DNA from: an uncultured Oscillospiraceae bacterium
GTDB taxonomy: Bacteria > Bacillota > Clostridia > Oscillospirales > Oscillospiraceae
NCBI GenBank assembly: GCA_910577415.1
Contig: CAJTLK010000015.1
Span: 1-26,090, forward strand
Length of the DNA: 26,090 nt
Direction of reading: 5' to 3'
Made by a program: the position numbers and the translations under genes. Shown piece by piece: positions 22,480 to 26,090 of the stretch. Numbering within the stretch: position 1 is the stretch's first letter; each line of letters opens with the position of its first letter. Below the pieces are notes generated by a model, which made no database searches, was not told where the DNA came from, and worked only from the letters and a program-made list of their open reading frames with translations.

Positions 22480-23100
22480 TCACACTCCATCCTGAGAAAA
22501 GCGTTCCAAGGCGATTTTATCCATGACCGTGACGGCCCCATAACCAGTCCTGATCCAACCATTTTGAGAAAAACGTGCCAGCACCCGGCTGACTGTCACC
22601 CGGCTGACCCCTACCGCGGAGCCAAGCTCTTCGTGGGTAGCTCGAACGACGCCATCCTCCCTGGCTTGGCCAAGCAGCGCTCCCGCCAGACGCTGGTCGG
22701 CGGGACGAAAGGTAATATCGTCCACATGTCCCGAAAGAAGCCGCACCGTCCGTGCAAGATAGCGGAGCATAGGAAGGGCCAGCTCCGGGTGGAGCTGGAA
22801 TATCCGCTCCAGCCGCTGTCTGTCAACCGAAAACACCTTACATTCTGTTATCGCTATGGCAGATGATACCCGAGGACATTGGTCAAAAAACGATGCCTCG
22901 CCCATCAGATCGCCACTGTGATGGAGGGTCAGCAGCCGCTCCGTTCCCTCCGGGGAGCTGATAAAGCTCCTGGCGGAGCCGCTCTCCAAATAGTAAAACG
23001 CTGCGGGATAGGTATCCTGCAGGTAGATGAGCTGTCCAGGGACATAGATTTTTGGGGGAAGTCCCTCCGCCAGCGGCGCCCAAACATTGTTTTCATCCAT
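22480..23100 (-). CDS. Crp/Fnr family transcriptional regulator
   Basis: A 206-residue regulator. The cyclic-nucleotide-binding-like beta roll spans about residues 15-115 (GQLIYLQDTYPAAFYYLESG and LTLHHSGDLMGEASFFDQ). It is followed by the dimer helix and a winged helix-turn-helix at about 145-195 (RATHEELGSAVGVSRVTVSRVLARFSQNGWI). Cysteines at 74 and 86 do not form the N-terminal cluster of classic Fnr, so an oxygen-sensing Fe-S cluster is not supported. The cAMP-contacting Arg-Ser pair is not obvious either. The ligand is unknown. ATG 23100 follows GAGGTGAG. It is divergent from leuCDB with a shared 98-base intergenic region, so control of leuC or itself is plausible but unproven. Confidence 0.92.
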   Translation of the reverse strand: MDENNVWAPLAEGLPPKIYVPGQLIYLQDTYPAAFYYLESGSARSFISSPEGTERLLTLHHSGDLMGEASFFDQCPRVSSAIAITECKVFSVDRQRLERIFQLHPELALPMLRYLARTVRLLSGHVDDITFRPADQRLAGALLGQAREDGVVRATHEELGSAVGVSRVTVSRVLARFSQNGWIRTGYGAVTVMDKIALERFSQDGV

Positions 23101-23122
23101 TTTGTCTCACCTCACAGGTAAG

Positions 23123-23151
23123 ATTGTAACACAGTTTACATTCTTTTTCAA
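23123..23151 (-). promoter_or_regulatory. Sigma-A promoter for the Crp/Fnr gene
   Basis: On the minus strand TTGAAA (23151-23146) and TACAAT (23128-23123) are separated by exactly 17 bases. The transcription start would be near 23116, about 16 bases before the ATG, leaving just enough room for the GAGGTGAG ribosome site. No equally good promoter is visible for leuC on the plus strand. Confidence 0.78.
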
Positions 23152-23169
23152 AGAATACTGTCATACTGT
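23140..23169. promoter_or_regulatory. Palindrome and direct repeat in the Crp/Fnr-leuC intergenic region
   Basis: ATTCTTT (23140-23146) and AAAGAAT (23150-23156) form a perfect 7-bp inverted repeat around TTC that covers the -35 of the minus-strand promoter. Next to it ATACTGT is repeated at 23155-23161 and 23163-23169. Both are in a position where an operator could control the divergent genes. They do not match the standard CRP or FNR half-sites, so the binding protein is not known. Confidence 0.45.
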
Positions 23170-23198
23170 ACCTATGAAATTTAAAAGGAGGGGCTGAC

Positions 23199-24461
23199 AT
23201 GGGTATGACCATGACCCAAAAGATCTTGGCTAAACACGCCGGACTTAGCGAAGTTAAGGCCGGACAGCTGATAGAGGGGAAATTGGATCTGGTACTGGGC
23301 AACGACATTACGACCCCGGTGGCCATTACGGAATTTGAAAAGGCGGAGCTGACACAGATTTTTGACAGGGATAAGATCGCCATTGTTCTGGATCATTCCA
23401 CCCCCTGTAAGGACATCAAGTCCGCCCAGCTCTGTGCCCAGGCCAGAAGCTTCGCCAAGAAGTATGATATTACCCATTTTTATGATGTGGGTACAGTGGG
23501 CATTGAGCATGCGCTGCTGCCGGAGAAAGGTCTGTGCGCCCCCGGTGAGATCATTGTCGGCGCCGACTCCCATACCTGTACATACGGGGCGGTGGGGGCT
23601 TTCTCCACCGGCGTTGGCTCTACAGACATGGCGGCGGGTATGGCAACGGGGATGCTTTGGTTCAAGGTCCCTGCCGCCGTTAAGGTCACGCTGAAGGGAA
23701 AGCTGCCCCAGTATGTCAGCGGAAAAGATGTGATCCTCCATCTCATTGGACTCATTGGGGTGGACGGAGCCCTCTATAAGTCTCTGGAGTTTACCGGGGA
23801 TGGGGTGGAAGCGCTTACTATGGATGACCGCTTTACCATTGCCAACATGGCCATCGAGGCTGGTGCTAAAAACGGCATATTCCCGGTGGATGAGCTGACA
23901 AGGGCTTATCTTAAGGGGCGGGTCCAACGTCCTTGGGACGCCGTTGAGGCCGACCCTGACGCTGAATATGATAGGGAAGTGGTCATTGACCTTAGCGCCC
24001 TCCGGCCTACGGTGGCGCTGCCTCATCTGCCCTCCAATACCAAAACGGTGGACGAGGTGGCCGGCACGCCCGTCCAGCAGGTGGTCATTGGTTCGTGTAC
24101 CAATGGGCGGCTAAAAGATCTGGCGGAGGCTGCCGCTATTCTGAAGGGCAAAAAAGTGGCTGACAGCGTGCGGTGTATCGTTATCCCCGCCACCCAGCAG
24201 ATCTACATGGACGCCATGAAGGCGGGCTACATCGAAACCTTTATCACCGCAGGCTGTGCGGTATCTACCCCCACCTGCGGCCCCTGTCTGGGCGGACATA
24301 TGGGCGTTCTGGCGGCGGGAGAGCGGTGCGTTTCCACCACAAACCGCAACTTTGTAGGCCGGATGGGGCCTACCGATTCCGAGATCATCCTGGCCTCTCC
24401 CGCTGTGGCGGCAGCTTCCGCTGTGGCTGGCTGCGTGGCTGACCCGTCCGGCCTTTCCTGA
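23199..24461 (+). CDS. leuC: 3-isopropylmalate dehydratase large subunit
   Basis: LeuC with LeuD isomerises 2-isopropylmalate to 3-isopropylmalate in leucine synthesis, using a [4Fe-4S] cluster. The 420-residue length fits the short prokaryotic LeuC/HacA type. The cluster ligands are Cys300 in GSCTNGR, and Cys360 and Cys363 in [33 protein letters not shown] is the conserved aconitase segment. The start ATG at 23199 follows AAAAGGAGGGG; ATG 23205 is an in-frame alternative. Related enzymes such as homoaconitase or dimethylmalate dehydratase share this architecture, but adjacency to leuD and leuB favours leucine synthesis. leuA is not in the window. Confidence 0.94.
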   Translation: MGMTMTQKILAKHAGLSEVKAGQLIEGKLDLVLGNDITTPVAITEFEKAELTQIFDRDKIAIVLDHSTPCKDIKSAQLCAQARSFAKKYDITHFYDVGTVGIEHALLPEKGLCAPGEIIVGADSHTCTYGAVGAFSTGVGSTDMAAGMATGMLWFKVPAAVKVTLKGKLPQYVSGKDVILHLIGLIGVDGALYKSLEFTGDGVEALTMDDRFTIANMAIEAGAKNGIFPVDELTRAYLKGRVQRPWDAVEADPDAEYDREVVIDLSALRPTVALPHLPSNTKTVDEVAGTPVQQVVIGSCTNGRLKDLAEAAAILKGKKVADSVRCIVIPATQQIYMDAMKAGYIETFITAGCAVSTPTCGPCLGGHMGVLAAGERCVSTTNRNFVGRMGPTDSEIILASPAVAAASAVAGCVADPSGLS

Positions 24462-24489
24462 TACTCAAACCGCTGAAAGGATGAAAACC

Positions 24490-24975
24490 ATGAAAATATA
24501 CAAGTACGGAGACAACGTAGATACCGACGTCATTATCCCTGCCCGACATCTCAACGACCCGGACCCCAAGGCCCTGGCCGCTCACTGCATGGAGGACATC
24601 GACATCGACTTTGCCAAAACGGTACAGCCCGGAGATATCGTGGTAGGCGGCGCCAACTTTGGTTGCGGCTCCTCCAGGGAACATGCACCGCTGGCCCTGA
24701 AAGCCAGTGGGGTCAAATGCGTTATTGCCAAGAGCTATGCCCGTATTTTCTACCGCAACTCTATCAATATCGGCTTGCCAATTCTGGAATGTCCTGAGGC
24801 GGCGGAGGCTATTGCCGCTGGGGATCAGGTCAGCGTAGACTTTGCCACCGGCATCATCACTGATTCTACCCAGGGTAAGACCTTCCAGGCTGCGGCCCTG
24901 CCGGAGTTCATCGATAACATTGTCCAGAGCGGAGGACTGCTAAAGTCTCTGAAGGCGAGAGGGGTGGCTAAATAA
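24490..24975 (+). CDS. leuD: 3-isopropylmalate dehydratase small subunit
   Basis: The 161-residue swivel-domain subunit that completes the LeuCD dehydratase. The conserved opening [21 protein letters not shown], the [14 protein letters not shown] motif that contacts substrate, and the [18 protein letters not shown] segment are all present. I choose the ATG at 24490, about 10 bases after AAAGGA. The ATG at 24481 sits directly against that motif and would add only MKT. A 28-base gap separates it from leuC, and its stop overlaps leuB by one base, consistent with a leuCDB operon. Confidence 0.96.
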   Translation: MKIYKYGDNVDTDVIIPARHLNDPDPKALAAHCMEDIDIDFAKTVQPGDIVVGGANFGCGSSREHAPLALKASGVKCVIAKSYARIFYRNSINIGLPILECPEAAEAIAAGDQVSVDFATGIITDSTQGKTFQAAALPEFIDNIVQSGGLLKSLKARGVAK

Positions 24976-26060
24976 TGAATTGTAAGATCGCGCTGATCCG
25001 AGGTGACGGCATTGGTCCCGAGGTGGTCAATGAGGCTGTGAACGTACTGAACGCTATAGCGGACAAGTATGGTCATCGAATCGAATATGTAGACGTATTG
25101 ATGGGGGGCTGTGCCACTGATGCGGTTGGGGTCTCATACCCTGAGGGTACTGCTGAAAAATGTAAAAGCTGTGACGCTGTTCTGCTGGGTGCGGTAGGCG
25201 GCCCCAAGTGGGGGGCGGATAAACCCTCTGAACAGCGGCCTGAGACCGCGCTCCTTGCCATTCGGAAGGATCTTGGCCTGTATGCCAATCTCCGCCCCGC
25301 CGTCCTTCGCCCCGCCATGGCCGACGCCTGCCCCCTGAAGAAAGAGACGGCGGAAAAGGGCATTGACCTGATGATGGTTCGAGAGCTGACCGGCGGCGTC
25401 TATTTCGGAAAACGGAACAAATATCAGACCGAGGACCGTGGCATAGAGGCGACTGACCTGATGGCATACTCCGAAAAAGAGATCGAACGCATTGGCCGCA
25501 GGGCCTTTGAACTGGCACGGCTGCGCCGGGGTAAGGTGTCCAGCGTGGACAAGGCCAACGTACTGGAGACCTCCCGGCTGTGGCGGAGCGTGATGCACAA
25601 GCTGGTCCAGGAGTATTCCGATGTAGCCTACGAGGATGTGCTGGTGGATAACTGCGCCATGCAGATCGTCAGGGAACCCGGCCAGTTTGACGTATTGGTG
25701 ACCGAGAACATGTTTGGCGACATCCTTTCCGATGAGGCCAGTATGGTCACCGGCTCCATCGGACTACTGCCGTCGGCCTCCATTGGTGACAGCGCGCCTG
25801 GACTCTACGAACCCATCCACGGTTCCGCCCCTGACATTGCCGGACAGGATAAGGCCAACCCCATTGCCACGATCCTGTCGGTGGCCATGATGTTCCGCTA
25901 CTCCTTTCATCTTTTCCGGGAGGCAGACACTATTGAAGCGGCGGTGGACGCGGTGCTGGCCGACGGCGTTCGGACACCCGATATTGCCCACCCTGGAGAA
26001 AAAACAGTGGGTACCAGGGAGATGGGCCGCCTCATTCGGGAAAAGATCAAAGCAATGTAA
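24975..26060 (+). CDS. leuB: 3-isopropylmalate dehydrogenase
   Basis: LeuB oxidises and decarboxylates 3-isopropylmalate with NAD+ to the leucine precursor 2-oxoisocaproate. The 361-residue protein shows the family opening [14 protein letters not shown], the substrate-binding arginine-containing RENTGG-like segment here as [13 protein letters not shown], and the catalytic lysine in [14 protein letters not shown]. It also has the metal-binding aspartates in [10 protein letters not shown] and [13 protein letters not shown], and the NAD site [20 protein letters not shown]. It is complete and starts at the ATG overlapping the leuD stop. The remaining 30 bases to the window edge hold no recognisable gene start. 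Confidence 0.97.
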   Translation: MNCKIALIRGDGIGPEVVNEAVNVLNAIADKYGHRIEYVDVLMGGCATDAVGVSYPEGTAEKCKSCDAVLLGAVGGPKWGADKPSEQRPETALLAIRKDLGLYANLRPAVLRPAMADACPLKKETAEKGIDLMMVRELTGGVYFGKRNKYQTEDRGIEATDLMAYSEKEIERIGRRAFELARLRRGKVSSVDKANVLETSRLWRSVMHKLVQEYSDVAYEDVLVDNCAMQIVREPGQFDVLVTENMFGDILSDEASMVTGSIGLLPSASIGDSAPGLYEPIHGSAPDIAGQDKANPIATILSVAMMFRYSFHLFREADTIEAAVDAVLADGVRTPDIAHPGEKTVGTREMGRLIREKIKAM

Positions 26061-26090
26061 GTATAGAGAAGGGGCAGTTGTCCGAAGTGA

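Noticed and set aside
22391..22483. Longer N-terminus for the XRE regulator from GTG 22483
   Set aside because: The added 31 residues are unlike the family, while the ATG at 22390 has a good GGGAGGAG site. Coupling to the Crp/Fnr stop is noted but less likely.
23181..24026. A 281-codon minus-strand frame opposite leuC
   Set aside because: LeuC is complete with all cluster cysteines; the antisense frame has no family features.

Overview
The window looks like chromosomal DNA from an anaerobic, endospore-forming member of the Clostridia. The fairly GC-rich sequence and the protein style suggest the Oscillospiraceae (Flavonifractor/Intestinimonas-like), but that placement is inference from memory of related proteins. 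Sporulation genes (spoVM, sipL, spoIVA), c-di-AMP synthesis (cdaA/cdaR), remA and PASTA-kinase signalling all point to a Gram-positive spore former. I see no tRNA, rRNA, CRISPR array, insertion sequence or prophage gene. Genes are tightly packed with many 1-4 base overlaps, and no gene-free stretch exceeds about 210 bases.

Layout: (1) 1-2083 holds the end of ispD, ispF, a hairpin terminator, then a DUF3343 Se/S-carrier-like protein overlapping a cysteine desulfurase. (2) A clear promoter at 2193-2221 starts cdaA-cdaR-RseC family-DUF5685-DnaJ family. (3) An extended -10 promoter at 6316-6344 starts yicC-remA-gmk-rpoZ, ending in a terminator at 8351-8385. (4) priA-def-fmt-rsmB-rlmN-stp-prkC-rsgA (8405-18434) follows the order known from Bacillus subtilis, but coaBC, rpe and thiN are absent. 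(5) 18435-21885 is a spore-coat basement-layer locus: a 56-residue membrane protein of unknown function, a 24-codon gene I identify as spoVM, sipL and spoIVA, closed by a strong bidirectional terminator. (6) On the minus strand lie a membrane-anchored XRE regulator and a Crp/Fnr regulator. The latter is divergent from leuC-leuD-leuB, which runs to the right edge. The last 30 bases (26061-26090) hold no gene I can call.

How the genes work together: blocks 3 and 4 make GTP precursors and RNA polymerase omega, restart replication, formylate and deformylate initiator Met, modify rRNA, and couple cell-wall state to Ser/Thr phosphorylation. Block 5 builds the platform on the forespore on which the coat assembles. 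SpoVM recognises the curved outer forespore membrane, SpoIVA polymerises on it with ATP hydrolysis, and SipL binds SpoIVA. Having all three together with an unknown coupled membrane peptide is the most interesting feature. The layout also suggests that an RNA hairpin masks the sipL ribosome-binding site only on read-through transcripts. Second in interest is the DUF5685/J-protein pair: DUF5685 carries two Asp-rich motifs that resemble squalene/phytoene synthases, and its partner J-protein ends in a cysteine cluster.
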